Of a DNA stretch of 64,000 nucleotides, positions 25,831 to 35,699 are shown one piece after another. Numbering within the stretch: position 1 is the first letter of the stretch; every line of letters starts with the position of its first letter. This DNA is from Propionibacteriaceae bacterium UBA7704. GTDB lineage: Bacteria; Actinomycetota; Actinomycetes; Propionibacteriales; Propionibacteriaceae. The DNA lies in assembly GCA_002482525.1 (NCBI GenBank), contig DLGC01000004.1, positions 93,939-157,938 on the forward strand. Direction: 5' to 3'. Made by a program: the position numbers and the translations under genes. The notes under the pieces were generated by a model. It worked only from the letters and a program-made list of their open reading frames with translations. It was not told the origin of the DNA and did no database searches.

Positions 25831-28800
25831 GTGTTTCAGCGCATCGTGATCGTCAATCGGGGTGAGGCGGCGATGCGGCTCATCCACGCGGTCCGCGACC
25901 TGAACGCCGAACGCCCCCACGCCGAGCCGATCACCACCATTGCGCTGTACACCGACGCTGAGAAGTCGGCCATGTTCGTCCGGGAGGCCGACGAGGCCTA
26001 CTCGATCGGACCCGCTTCGGCACGTCCCTACCTCAACCACGAGCTGTTGCTGCAGGCGCTCACCGAGGTGCGCGCGGACGCTGCCTGGGTCGGCTGGGGC
26101 TTCGTCGCCGAGGACGCCGACTTCGCCGAAAAGGTCACCGCCGCCGGCATCACCTTCATCGGTCCGAGCGCGGCAGCGATGCGCAAACTCGGCGACAAGA
26201 TCGGCTCCAAGCTGATCGCCGAACAGGTCGGCGTACCGGTTGCGCCCTGGAGTGGCGGCGGCCTCGACTCCCTGGACGAAGCGCTCGCCGCAGCTGAGCG
26301 AGTCGGTTACCCGCTGATGCTCAAGGCCACCGCCGGCGGTGGCGGACGTGGCATCCGCCGGGTCGATTCCGCCGATGACCTCGCCGACGCCTACCAGCGC
26401 ACCCGCGACGAGGCGGAACGCGCCTTCGGCTCGGGCGTGGTGTTCCTCGAAAAGCTCGTCACCGGCGCTCGCCACGTCGAGGTGCAGGTGATCGCTGATG
26501 CTCACGGCACCGCCTGGGCACTCGGCGTACGTGACTGCACCGTGCAGCGCCGCAACCAGAAGGTCATCGAGGAGTCCGCCTCGCCGCTGCTCACTGCCGA
26601 GCAGACCGCTGATCTGCGGGCCTCGGCCGAACGACTCGTGCCGGCTGTCGGCTACGTCGGCGCAGCCACCGTCGAGTTCCTCTACCACCCCGGCGAGCAG
26701 CTGTTCGCCTTCCTCGAGGTCAACACCCGACTGCAGGTCGAGCACCCGATCACCGAAGTCACCAACGACTTCGACCTGGTCAAGGCCCAGCTGCGCGTCG
26801 CCGACGGCGGACGCCTGGGGGAGCGTCCCGTCGAGCAGGGCCATGCCGTCGAAGCCCGCCTCAACGCCGAAGACCCCGACCGCGATTTCGCACCCTCCCC
26901 AGGACTGATCACCCGCTTCGACGTGCCGGTCGGCCCGGGCGTCCGGGTCGACACCGGGGTCAGCGAAGGCGACACCATCCCGGCCGACTTCGACTCGATG
27001 ATCGCCAAGGTCATCGCCTCCGGACGCACCCGCACCGAAGCCTTGGGACGGCTGCGCCGCGCGCTGGCCGAAACCACCGTGATCATCGAAGGCGGCGCCA
27101 CCAACAAGAGCTTCGTGCTCGACCTGCTGTCGCGTCCGGAGGTCGTCGGACCCGATCCGGACGCCACCGGCGAGCAGGTCTGGGCAGACACCGGCTGGAT
27201 CGACCGCGTCCGCGCCGACGGTGACCTGGTCGCCGACCGGTACTCCGCCGTGGCCCTGGTCGGTGCCGCGATCGAAGCTCTCGAAGAGGTCGAGCGCCGC
27301 GAGATCGCGCACCTGCTGGAAACCGCCCACGGCGGACGCCCGCAGGCCCAGCACAAGGCGGGACTGACCGTGGAGCAGAAGCTGCGCGGCGCCACCTACA
27401 CCCTGGTGGTCTTCCGCACCGGACCCGACCGCTACCGCGTCCGGCTCGGTGACGACGTGGTCGACGCCGAACTGACCCGGCTCGACGATGCCCACGGACG
27501 GCTGCGGATCGGCACCGAACAGTTCCGCATCGTCACCGCCACCCACGGACCCGTCCAGTTCATCGAGGTCAACGGCGTCGCCCACCGGGTCTCCCGGGAC
27601 GAGGGTGGCGTGCTGCGCTCACCCGCCCCGGCACTGGTGGTGGCCACCCCGGTAGCGGTCGGCGACGAGGTCGCCGCCGGAGCTCCGGTGGTGGTGCTGG
27701 AGTCGATGAAGATGGAAACCGTCATCGCTGCACCGTTCGCCGCCCGCGTCAAAGAACTGATGGTCATCTCCGGCAGCCAGGTGGAAAGCCTGGCTCCGCT
27801 GGTGCGCCTCGAACCGTTCGGCGAAGCCGCCGAGGAGGTCGCCGAAGCCGGTGAGATCGACCTGCCGAAAGCAGCCGCCGAACTGTCCGCCCCGGCGTTG
27901 GCCGCCCGCAAGCTCGACGAGCTGAGCGCGCACCTGATGGGCTACGACACCGACCCGACCGCCGGAGTCCTGCCCGCCTACTTGGCCGCTCGCGACGCCG
28001 CCCGTACCGAAGGCGTCGACGTGCTGACCGGCGAAATCGACCTGGTCACGCTGTTCGCCGACCTGGCCGAACTGAGCCGCAACCGTCCCGTCGGTGAGGA
28101 CGGCTCCGAGCTGCGCATCCACTCCGACAAGGAGTTGTTCCACCGTTATCTGCAGAGCCTCGACAGCTCCCGGGCTGCGCTGCCGAGCCGCTTCGTCGAC
28201 CGGCTGACCCGTGCGCTGGCCCACTACGACGTCACCGATCTGGACCGGACGCCCGGACTCGACGAGGCCGTCTTCCGAATCTTCCTCGCCCAGCAGCGGG
28301 TGGCCGGCGACGTTCAGGTGATCCTGGCGATCCTCGATCGCTGGATCGGCGAAACCGCGCCCGATCAGGAACTCGCCAGCTCGGCCCGGGCCCAGCTCGA
28401 ACGCCTCGTCCGAGCCACCCAGCGACGCTTCCCCGCGGTCAGCGATGTGGCCCGCTCGGTGCGATTCCGCTGGTTCGACCAACCCCAGGTGGACGCCGAG
28501 CGCGAGCAGGTGTTGGCCGGAGTGGCCACCGAGGTGGCCGATCTCGCCGCCCATCCGGACGCCGCTGACTACGCCGAACGCATCGCCGCGCTGGCCATCA
28601 TTCCCGAACGCATGTCGCCGACGTTGGCTGCCCGGCTGGTCGACGGGGTGACCGCCCACGAACCGCTGCTGGAGATCCTGCTGCGCAAGCACTACCGGGA
28701 GTATCAGCTCAGCGAGGTGCGGGCCTTCAGCGTCGCCGGGCGATCGGTGGTGACTGGTGATTGCGTCATCGACGACCGCCCGATCCGGGTCATCACCGCG

Positions 28801-31341
28801 AACGCAGTAGCCGGCGATCTGGACGCCGATGGCCCGGTCGCGGCGATGGTCGCCGACCAGCTGCGCGGACGTCCGGCCGACGGTGAGGCGATCATCGAGT
28901 TGTACGTCGGCTGGCCGTCCGGGCCGGACCCCGACCGAGCCACCACGCTGCGCGAGCAGCTCCGAGGCTGGGAACGCGAAGGCGTGAGCCGGGTGACCAT
29001 CGCGGCCTGCTCGGCCGACGGCGACGTCGACTATCTCACCTTCCGCCCCGACGCGGACGGTGAGCCGGTCGAGGACGAGCGGGTCCGCGGCGTCCATCCG
29101 ATGGTCTTCCGCCGGTTGAACCTGTGGCGGCTCAGCGAGTTCGACGCCACCCGACTGCCTGCCCCCCGGGGAGTGTTGCTGTTCGACTGCGTCGCCAAGG
29201 CCAACCCCGAAGACCGCCGACTGGTCGCCATGGCCGAGGTCAGCCAGCTCGCCGCAGTCCGCGACGCCAACGGCCGATTGATCGGCCTGCCGCACGCCGA
29301 ACGCGCGGTGGAGAATTGCCTGGAGTCGATCCGGCGGACGCGCGCCGCGCGCGGTGCAGCCGGCAGCCGGCTGGATATGAACCACGTGTGGGTTTACGTC
29401 TGGCCCGAGATCGAACTCGACCTGCGCGACGTGATGACCCTGCAGCACAAGATCACGCCGCTGTCGGACGGCACCGGCATCGAGGAGGTGGTCGCCCAAG
29501 GCACCTTCGTCAGGCCCGACACCGCACCCACCAAACTGGCGATCCGGTTCCACGCCAAGCCCGGCTCGGGAGTGGCCGCCTCCGTGGTGCCGCCGCCAGC
29601 CGAGCCGCTGCAACCCCTGGACGATTACGCCGCGCAGGTGATTCGGGCCAGGCGCCGCGGACTGGTGTACCCCTACGAACTGTCCGAAACCTTGGCCGGG
29701 CCCGGCGGCACTATGGTCGAGCTCGATCTCGATCCGAACGTTACTGCCGGTGCCCCCGACCGGCTGATCGAGGTGAAGCGCCGTCCGGGGCAGAACAAGG
29801 CGGGCATCATCGCCGGCCTGGTCACCACCCCGACTCCGCTTTATCCGGAAGGCATCACGCGCATCGTGCTCTCCGGCGACCCGAACCGCGGCCTGGGCGC
29901 GGTCGCCGAACCCGAATGCCGGCGGATCATCGCCGCACTCGACCTGGCCGCCGAAATGGGCGTCCCCATCGAGTGGTACACCCTGTCCTCCGGTGCTCGG
30001 ATCTCGATGGAATCGGGCACCGAGAACATGGACTGGGTCGGAGCCGCGCTGCGCCGCATCGTCGAGTTCACCCAGGACGGCGGTGAGATCAACATCGTGG
30101 TCGCCGGCATCAACGTGGGTGCCCAGCCTTACTGGAACGCCGAGGCGACGATGCTGATGCACACCCGCGGCATCCTGGTGATGACGCCGGATTCGGCGAT
30201 GGTGCTCACCGGCAAGCAGTCGTTGGACTTCTCCGGGGGAGTCTCGGCCGAGGACAACTTCGGCATCGGCGGCTACGACCGGGTGATGGGACCCAACGGG
30301 CAAGCCCAGTATTGGGCGCCCGACCTGGCCGGCGCCTTCGGCATCCTGATGGGCCACTACGAGCAGACCTATGTGCTGCCTGGTGAGGAGCGTCCGCGAC
30401 GCGCAGCCACGACCGATCCGTCCGATCGGGACGTATCGGAGCATCCCCACGAGCTGGCCGGCAGTGACTTCGCGACCGTGGGTCAGATCTTCTCGGCCAC
30501 CCACAATCCCGACCGGAAGAAGGCCTTCGACATCCGCACGGTGATCGCCGCGGTGTGTGACGCCGATCATCCCCGAACCGAGCGGTGGGCGGGCATGGCT
30601 GATGCCGATACCGCTGTGGTTGTCGACGCCCGGATCGGCGGCTATCCGGTGGCGATGTTGGGCATCGAGAGTGCACCGGTGCCGCGGGCCGGGTTCCCGC
30701 CCACGGACGGTCCGGACACCTGGACGGCCGGCACCTTGTTCCCGCGGTCGAGCAAGAAGGTGGCTCGGGCGATCAACGCCGCCTCCGGTAACCGTCCGGT
30801 GGTGGTGTTGGCGAACCTGTCCGGCTTCGATGGCTCCCCGGAGTCGATGCGCAATCTGCAGTTGGAGTACGGCGCTGAGATCGGTCGGGCGATCGTGAAC
30901 TTCGACGGCCCGATCGTGTTCGTGGTGATCAGCCGCTACCACGGCGGTGCCTTCGTGGTGTTCAGCAAGCAGTTGAATCCGAAGATGACCGTGTTGGCGA
31001 TCGAGGGCTCGTTCGCATCCGTGATCGGTGGGGCTCCGGCCGCTGCGGTGGTCTTCGCTGGTGACGTCGCCAAGCGCACCGCCGCCGATCCGCGGGTGGC
31101 CTCGATCGAAGCCAAACTGCGCACGGCCCGCTCCCATGAGCGCGCCGCGCTGCAGTTGGAGTTGGCCGATGCCCGGGCTGCCATTCGTGCGGAGAAGATC
31201 AGCGAGGTGGCCGCCGAATTCGACGGCGTCCACGACATTCACCGAGCCGTGCGAGTCGGCTCGGTCGACAAGGTGATTTCCGCCGCTCGGCTGCGTCCGG
31301 AGATCATCGAGGCCATCGAGACCGGGCTGGGTCTGGGGTAA
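25831..31341 (+). CDS. Fused multidomain acyl-CoA (acetyl/propionyl-CoA) carboxylase
   Basis: About 1836 residues from a GTG preceded by GAGGAGAG; an upstream in-frame extension looks non-coding. Order: biotin carboxylase (1 to about 450, ATP-grasp KATAGGGGRG, EVNTRLQVEHP), biotinyl domain with the biotin lysine in ESMKMET (about residue 627), a long central region of about 600 residues, then a carboxyltransferase (about 1250-1836). This is the BC-BCCP-central-CT order of eukaryotic acetyl-CoA carboxylase in one chain, whereas most bacteria use separate subunits. It should make malonyl-CoA or a related carboxyacyl-CoA. Lies next to a malonate-consuming PKS cluster but on the other strand and separated by 1.4 kb, so the link is only suggestive. 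The GC content looks higher than in the PKS genes. Confidence 0.93.
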   Translation: MFQRIVIVNRGEAAMRLIHAVRDLNAERPHAEPITTIALYTDAEKSAMFVREADEAYSIGPASARPYLNHELLLQALTEVRADAAWVGWGFVAEDADFAEKVTAAGITFIGPSAAAMRKLGDKIGSKLIAEQVGVPVAPWSGGGLDSLDEALAAAERVGYPLMLKATAGGGGRGIRRVDSADDLADAYQRTRDEAERAFGSGVVFLEKLVTGARHVEVQVIADAHGTAWALGVRDCTVQRRNQKVIEESASPLLTAEQTADLRASAERLVPAVGYVGAATVEFLYHPGEQLFAFLEVNTRLQVEHPITEVTNDFDLVKAQLRVADGGRLGERPVEQGHAVEARLNAEDPDRDFAPSPGLITRFDVPVGPGVRVDTGVSEGDTIPADFDSMIAKVIASGRTRTEALGRLRRALAETTVIIEGGATNKSFVLDLLSRPEVVGPDPDATGEQVWADTGWIDRVRADGDLVADRYSAVALVGAAIEALEEVERREIAHLLETAHGGRPQAQHKAGLTVEQKLRGATYTLVVFRTGPDRYRVRLGDDVVDAELTRLDDAHGRLRIGTEQFRIVTATHGPVQFIEVNGVAHRVSRDEGGVLRSPAPALVVATPVAVGDEVAAGAPVVVLESMKMETVIAAPFAARVKELMVISGSQVESLAPLVRLEPFGEAAEEVAEAGEIDLPKAAAELSAPALAARKLDELSAHLMGYDTDPTAGVLPAYLAARDAARTEGVDVLTGEIDLVTLFADLAELSRNRPVGEDGSELRIHSDKELFHRYLQSLDSSRAALPSRFVDRLTRALAHYDVTDLDRTPGLDEAVFRIFLAQQRVAGDVQVILAILDRWIGETAPDQELASSARAQLERLVRATQRRFPAVSDVARSVRFRWFDQPQVDAEREQVLAGVATEVADLAAHPDAADYAERIAALAIIPERMSPTLAARLVDGVTAHEPLLEILLRKHYREYQLSEVRAFSVAGRSVVTGDCVIDDRPIRVITANAVAGDLDADGPVAAMVADQLRGRPADGEAIIELYVGWPSGPDPDRATTLREQLRGWEREGVSRVTIAACSADGDVDYLTFRPDADGEPVEDERVRGVHPMVFRRLNLWRLSEFDATRLPAPRGVLLFDCVAKANPEDRRLVAMAEVSQLAAVRDANGRLIGLPHAERAVENCLESIRRTRAARGAAGSRLDMNHVWVYVWPEIELDLRDVMTLQHKITPLSDGTGIEEVVAQGTFVRPDTAPTKLAIRFHAKPGSGVAASVVPPPAEPLQPLDDYAAQVIRARRRGLVYPYELSETLAGPGGTMVELDLDPNVTAGAPDRLIEVKRRPGQNKAGIIAGLVTTPTPLYPEGITRIVLSGDPNRGLGAVAEPECRRIIAALDLAAEMGVPIEWYTLSSGARISMESGTENMDWVGAALRRIVEFTQDGGEINIVVAGINVGAQPYWNAEATMLMHTRGILVMTPDSAMVLTGKQSLDFSGGVSAEDNFGIGGYDRVMGPNGQAQYWAPDLAGAFGILMGHYEQTYVLPGEERPRRAATTDPSDRDVSEHPHELAGSDFATVGQIFSATHNPDRKKAFDIRTVIAAVCDADHPRTERWAGMADADTAVVVDARIGGYPVAMLGIESAPVPRAGFPPTDGPDTWTAGTLFPRSSKKVARAINAASGNRPVVVLANLSGFDGSPESMRNLQLEYGAEIGRAIVNFDGPIVFVVISRYHGGAFVVFSKQLNPKMTVLAIEGSFASVIGGAPAAAVVFAGDVAKRTAADPRVASIEAKLRTARSHERAALQLELADARAAIRAEKISEVAAEFDGVHDIHRAVRVGSVDKVISAARLRPEIIEAIETGLGLG

Positions 31342-31424
31342 GGCCGCCCTGGTGGTCTTTCGGCAGTCCAGTGGTTGATCGGCGACTGTGCTCGGTCGCC
31401 CCTGTCATTGATACGCTTCGATTC

Positions 31425-32288
31425 GTGATTCGATCTGTCGTGAAAATTGGTGCGGCATTCTTCGCAGTGACCTTGGCAGTATTGCTCGGCGCAACCCCCG
31501 CCGGCGCCACGCCAACGATCATTCCCCAGGCAACGGGAAAGACGCTTGACTCAGGCAACATCATTGTGATGAAGCCCGACGTTGCCTATCAGGTGCCGCT
31601 GGCAGGCAAGATTTCGGCGGTCAAACTCGTTCAGGTCAACACCGGTGGTGTTCTGCTCGACCAAATCTCTGTGAATGGGTTGGTGGTGCGGCAGTTCAGC
31701 GATGGCGATGCTGACGGCCAGGTATTCCTGGTTCAGGTGACTTCCACAGACACTCTCATCTACCAGCACGGCCTCATCGCCGAGGGTGAGTTCTTCGTGC
31801 ACAGCGTCGTGTTCAGGTTCGACGGCAGCAAACTCGTCGATGCCATGAAACGGGATTCAACTGGCCGCGGCCGAGGCTGGTTCGAGTTCGACACCGCCTA
31901 CAGCTCGATGGCGGGTGCCGGTCAGATCGTCACCAAGTACAAGGGGATTACCAATACCTGCAGCTATGCGAAGAGCCAAGTGTCCTGCTCTGCAAAGGTG
32001 CCACGTCCGAAGTTCTCCGGCCGTCTGAAGGTCAAAAGGGTCCTTAGCCTGAGCGCTCCCCGGGTCGGCGAATATACCGATCCCCTCTGGTATCGGTGCA
32101 AGACCAAATCTCTATCGTCCTGCAATGGCATTGCCATCAATGTGAAAAAGGGCATCGCAGCGACGAAGCCGACCTACCGGCTCCGCCGCGCGGACAAGGG
32201 CAAGTGGATCAGGGTCTGTGCCACTTATCAGTATGGGCACTGGGGGGACTGGCTCTGCTCCCGACGGTCCGCCGCCAAGATCAAATAG
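31425..32288 (+). CDS. Secreted protein with C-terminal Ig-like repeat region, function unknown
   Basis: About 287 residues from the GTG chosen because it begins a clean signal peptide (positive start, AAFFAVTLAVLLGAT, cleavage near PAGA-TP). GTG codons at 31371 and 31440 are alternatives, and no good ribosome site distinguishes them. The middle is beta-rich without a known motif. The C-terminal 100 residues contain the pattern WYRC...TYRLRRADKGKWIRVCATYQY, typical of Ig-like repeats found in secreted actinobacterial proteins. Six cysteines, including pairs in the C-terminal part, suggest disulfides outside the cell. Stands alone downstream of the carboxylase. Confidence 0.75.
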   Translation: MIRSVVKIGAAFFAVTLAVLLGATPAGATPTIIPQATGKTLDSGNIIVMKPDVAYQVPLAGKISAVKLVQVNTGGVLLDQISVNGLVVRQFSDGDADGQVFLVQVTSTDTLIYQHGLIAEGEFFVHSVVFRFDGSKLVDAMKRDSTGRGRGWFEFDTAYSSMAGAGQIVTKYKGITNTCSYAKSQVSCSAKVPRPKFSGRLKVKRVLSLSAPRVGEYTDPLWYRCKTKSLSSCNGIAINVKKGIAATKPTYRLRRADKGKWIRVCATYQYGHWGDWLCSRRSAAKIK

Positions 32289-32368
32289 ACCGGCGTCGCA
32301 CCCACGCGGACGGCTGCTCCAGCGGGCGTGAACCAGCTGCGCTCTGCCCGCCCTCAGGAGCGCCGAGT

Positions 32369-33181
32369 TCAGTCGGCTTCGTCCTCACCGGCCACGACGA
32401 CGGTCGCGCCCACCTCGGCGGCTCGGTCCAGTAGTGCTCTGCCTGGTCGGCGCTCGGTCACCAAGGTGGTGTTGGCAGCAAGATCGCCAACCTCAGCGAA
32501 CTCGCGCTTGCCGAACTTGCTGGAGTCGGCCAACAACAGGGTGTGGCTGGCGCAGTCCATCATCGAGCGCATCATGCCGGCCTCCGGCAGGCTGGAGGTC
32601 CACACGGTGCCTTCGTCGGTGACGCCGCCGACGCCGATGATCGCCCAGTCGGCATGAATTGCTCGCGGACGCCCAGCGCCGTCGGAGAGCACCACTGGGC
32701 CAATGGTGACCTGGGAGCGCAGCCGGTAGGCGCCACCGATCAGATAGATCTCTCGGGCTCCCCGGGAGTACATCTCCGGCGGCAGCGGCAGCGAGTTGGT
32801 CACCACCGTGAGGCCGCGCTTCGCTGAAAGGTGTTTGGCCAGCGCGAGGGTGGTGGTGCCGCCGTTGATGACCACGCTTTGGCCTTCGTCGATGTGGGCG
32901 ACCGCGGCTCGGGCGATTGCGTCCTTGGCGTCAGCATTGGCGTGGATCCGCTTGAAGAAGGGGATCACCGCGTTGAGGCGATCCTCCTGGGTGATGGTCA
33001 CGCCGCCATGGGTACGATCCACCGACCCCTGCGTTGCTAACGTTTCAACATCACGGCGAACGGTGTCGTCCGAGACTCCGAACTCAGTGGCCAACTCGGC
33101 GATCGAGGCCTGGCCTCGATCCCGCAAGAACTCAAGGATCTCCGCGCGACGTCGGGCGGGGTACAGGCTCTCCTTGCTCAC
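32369..33181 (-). CDS. DeoR-family transcriptional regulator of the sugar locus
   Basis: 270 residues. An N-terminal winged HTH (about 10-60) has RRAEILEFLRDRGQASIAELATEFGVSDDTVRRDVETL, given here as the family's typical start. It is followed by the DeoR sensor domain with INGGTTTLALAKHL, the fold that binds phosphorylated sugars. The GTG start has GGAGG just upstream. Transcribed away from the transporter operon with 217 bp between, so it is the probable repressor of that operon and itself, released by a sugar phosphate made by the kinase in the operon. Confidence 0.92.
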   Translation of the reverse strand: MSKESLYPARRRAEILEFLRDRGQASIAELATEFGVSDDTVRRDVETLATQGSVDRTHGGVTITQEDRLNAVIPFFKRIHANADAKDAIARAAVAHIDEGQSVVINGGTTTLALAKHLSAKRGLTVVTNSLPLPPEMYSRGAREIYLIGGAYRLRSQVTIGPVVLSDGAGRPRAIHADWAIIGVGGVTDEGTVWTSSLPEAGMMRSMMDCASHTLLLADSSKFGKREFAEVGDLAANTTLVTERRPGRALLDRAAEVGATVVVAGEDEAD

Positions 33182-33213
33182 TTTTCCTCCAGGGATGCGG
33201 AATTCTGCGTCTA

Positions 33214-33244
33214 TCTTGCCACTAAGTGCGCAAAGATGGCAAGA
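33214..33244. promoter_or_regulatory. Candidate DeoR operator (inverted repeat)
   Basis: TCTTGCCA (33214-33221) and TGGCAAGA (33237-33244) form an 8-bp perfect inverted repeat with a 15-nt spacer. It lies in the divergent region 33 bp upstream of the regulator start. The position fits autorepression of the regulator. Confidence 0.45.
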
Positions 33245-33291
33245 GTCCGCGGATGTTATCGCTCTGTGACAGCAGAAAACCGCAAAAATCC

Positions 33292-33321
33292 TTGACTAGC
33301 CGAGGAAGTCGGCGTGATCAT
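33292..33321 (+). promoter_or_regulatory. Candidate sigma-70-type promoter of the sugar operon
   Basis: TTGACT at 33292-33297 is a good -35 box; 18 bp later GATCAT (33316-33321) matches four of six -10 positions. It lies 78 bp upstream of the binding-protein start. Only a sequence match; no start site is known. Confidence 0.4.
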
Positions 33322-33398
33322 GGTGCAGAAAGGTGTTGCCGCGAGTTCCAGAGCGGAGTCTCCGCTGTTCGGCACACCACGCACGACAAGGGAGTGAG

Positions 33399-34673
33399 AT
33401 GCGCAAAAAGTACTTGGCGGGAATCGCTGTGATGGCAGCGGCCGCCCTTGCTATGACTGGTTGCTCCGGCGGCGGGACCACCCCGTCGGCCGGAGGAGAT
33501 GTGACCCTCGAATTCGCTCAGTGGTGGGAGCCGGAGCTTCCGGCTGGCTCGCTGCGCGGACTGATGGATCAGTTCGAGGCTGAGAATCCTGGAATCAAGG
33601 TCAAGTTGATTTCTGGTCCTTACGCCTCCACTAAGGAGCAGGTTGTCGCCGGTGCCGCCGCAGGCACGATGTCCGACGTGGTCGGTCTTGACGGAGCCTG
33701 GGTCAACGACTTCGTGAAGCAGGGTTCGCTGGCGAACCTCTCCGAGCTCATGAAGGCAGCCAACTTCGATGAGAGCCAGCTTGCTGCCCAGGTGCAGCTC
33801 GACGGCTCGACCTACATGATCCCGGTGGCGAACTTCGTCTATCCGATGTTCGTCAACGAAGATCTGCTCAAGGCCGCCAAGGTGTCTGCGGTGCCGAGCA
33901 ATCGCACCGAGTTCACTGCTGCTGCCGCCGCGATCACCAAGACCGGCAAGGCTTCCGGGTGGGTGCTTCCGCTTGATACCGCCGTGCCCAACGGCATCCA
34001 GAACGACGTGATGAGCTGGGTGTGGGCCTCGGGTGGCTCGATGTTGAAGGACGGCCAGCCCTACCTGGCCGGCAACAGCGAGGTCAAGGACGTCATGACC
34101 TTCATCAAGGGCATGTACGACTCCGGCTCGATCGCCAAGGGCACCTTCACCATGAAGGAGCAGGACAAGGTCAACGAGTTCACCAACGGCCGCGTCGGCA
34201 TGATGATCGACTCACTGGCCCACGTGAACCTGATCCGCGAAGAGAACAAGGATCTGAAGTTCTCCGTGGCCGCCATTCCGGCAGCCGACGGTTACTCCGG
34301 TAAGCGCGGCATGCCGTACGCCTCCTGGGGTATCGGTGTGGCCAACAACAGCGAGCATCAGGCCGAGGCGTTCAAGCTGGTGTCCTTCCTGATGGGCAAA
34401 GACGTCAACGCGACGCTGTGCAACTCCGCCCATGCCTTCCCGGGCAACACCGAGTCCGTCCCGGACTTCGTCAATGCTGATCCGATCTTCAAGCAGGCCT
34501 TCGAGATCTACCAGGCCGGCACCCCCACCAATGAGTTCACCGGCTTGCCGGTGGCTGAAGATCTGATGAGGTCCTTCGATGAGCAGTTCCAGAAGTACCT
34601 TGCTGGCAAGCAAAGCGCCGATGAAGCGCTGACGGCCAGTCAGAGTGCCTGGGAGACGGCCTTCAAGGGCTGA
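33399..34673 (+). CDS. ABC sugar importer, substrate-binding lipoprotein
   Basis: 424 residues from an ATG preceded by AAGGGAGTGAG. A lipoprotein signal (MRKKYLAGIAVMAAAALAMT, cysteine in the lipobox AMTGC) anchors it outside the membrane. The mature part fits the family 1 sugar-binding proteins: FAQWWEPELPAG near the start, DGAWVNDFVKQG and a C-terminal repeat of hinge elements. First gene of an operon with two permeases and sugar catabolism genes. No ATPase is encoded nearby, so a shared MsiK-type ATPase encoded elsewhere is likely. Substrate unknown. Confidence 0.93.
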   Translation: MRKKYLAGIAVMAAAALAMTGCSGGGTTPSAGGDVTLEFAQWWEPELPAGSLRGLMDQFEAENPGIKVKLISGPYASTKEQVVAGAAAGTMSDVVGLDGAWVNDFVKQGSLANLSELMKAANFDESQLAAQVQLDGSTYMIPVANFVYPMFVNEDLLKAAKVSAVPSNRTEFTAAAAAITKTGKASGWVLPLDTAVPNGIQNDVMSWVWASGGSMLKDGQPYLAGNSEVKDVMTFIKGMYDSGSIAKGTFTMKEQDKVNEFTNGRVGMMIDSLAHVNLIREENKDLKFSVAAIPAADGYSGKRGMPYASWGIGVANNSEHQAEAFKLVSFLMGKDVNATLCNSAHAFPGNTESVPDFVNADPIFKQAFEIYQAGTPTNEFTGLPVAEDLMRSFDEQFQKYLAGKQSADEALTASQSAWETAFKG

Positions 34674-34750
34674 TTCCAGCAGGCACCGGAGTGGGAGCCG
34701 CACCGCCCTTCGGCGGCTCCCACTCCACAATCGAAAGGAGGTGGTCAACG

Positions 34751-35698
34751 GTGACCAGCGCAGTGCTGCCGGACGCAGAAGTGCAACAGCTCGGTTCGCC
34801 CGAGCCGCGTCCCGGGGCAATCAGAAAACCCAAGAAGACGTTCGTCCCCTACGGCTACCTCACCCCCACCATGGTGCTGTTGATGGTCCTGATGGTGATC
34901 CCGATCGTGATGGTCATCGGCTACTCGCTGATGGACAACGTGATCATGAAGAAGAACCCTCAGTTCGTCGGCTTCAAGCACTACAGCGACATTCTGACCA
35001 GCGAGTCATTCTGGTCCGCAGTCACCAACACTCTGTTCTTCACCGGCGTCAGCGTGATCGCCCACCTGATCATCGGGCTGGCCTTCGCCATGATGCTGAA
35101 CACCGGCCTGCTGGGCAATCGCACCAAGGCCCTCTTTCGCACCATCTACGTGTTGCCGTGGCTGTTCACCGTGGCGATCATCGCCGTGTTGTGGCGGCTG
35201 CTCCTCGAGCCCAACGGCGTCGTCAACTATGTGTTGATGGCCGCCAACCTCACCGGCACCCAGGTGGAGTGGCTTTCGCAGCCGGAAACCGCACTGTTCG
35301 CGGTCACCTTCATCAACATCTGGTCGGGCTATCCGTTCTACATGGTCAGCCTGTTGGCCGGGCTGCAGGGCATCCCCACTGATTACTACGAGGCCGCGCA
35401 GGTCGACGGGGCCAGCGCTTGGCAGCGTTTCACCAGCATCACCTTGCCTCAGTTGAAGCCGATCATCATCTCGATGGCACTCCTGGACTTCATCTGGACG
35501 ACCCAACAGTTCGCGCTGATCTGGATGACCACCGGCGGCGGCCCGTTGGGCTCGACGGAGATGTTGAGCACCTTCACCTACAAGCTGGCCTTCAGCAAGT
35601 ATCAGTTCGGCACCGCATCGGCTGCCGCGGTGATCGTGCTGGCGATCTCGATGGTGCTGGCGTTCTTCTACGTGCGAGCGCAGAAGGCGAGGGACTGA
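34751..35698 (+). CDS. ABC sugar importer permease (MalF-type)
   Basis: 315 residues from a GTG preceded by AAAGGAGG eight bases upstream; longer in-frame starts would run over this ribosome site. Six membrane segments are visible. The cytoplasmic EAA loop YYEAAQVDGASAWQRFTSI binds the ATPase partner. The N-terminal 35 residues are cytoplasmic and polar. Next to the MalG-type partner, with one base between stop and start. Works with the upstream binding lipoprotein. Confidence 0.93.
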   Translation: MTSAVLPDAEVQQLGSPEPRPGAIRKPKKTFVPYGYLTPTMVLLMVLMVIPIVMVIGYSLMDNVIMKKNPQFVGFKHYSDILTSESFWSAVTNTLFFTGVSVIAHLIIGLAFAMMLNTGLLGNRTKALFRTIYVLPWLFTVAIIAVLWRLLLEPNGVVNYVLMAANLTGTQVEWLSQPETALFAVTFINIWSGYPFYMVSLLAGLQGIPTDYYEAAQVDGASAWQRFTSITLPQLKPIIISMALLDFIWTTQQFALIWMTTGGGPLGSTEMLSTFTYKLAFSKYQFGTASAAAVIVLAISMVLAFFYVRAQKARD

Positions 35699-35699
35699 C

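Noticed and set aside
27619..31242. A 1207-codon open frame antisense to the carboxylase
   Set aside because: It mirrors a GC-rich gene; its translation is His/Gly/Arg-rich without domains, while the plus strand has clear carboxylase motifs.
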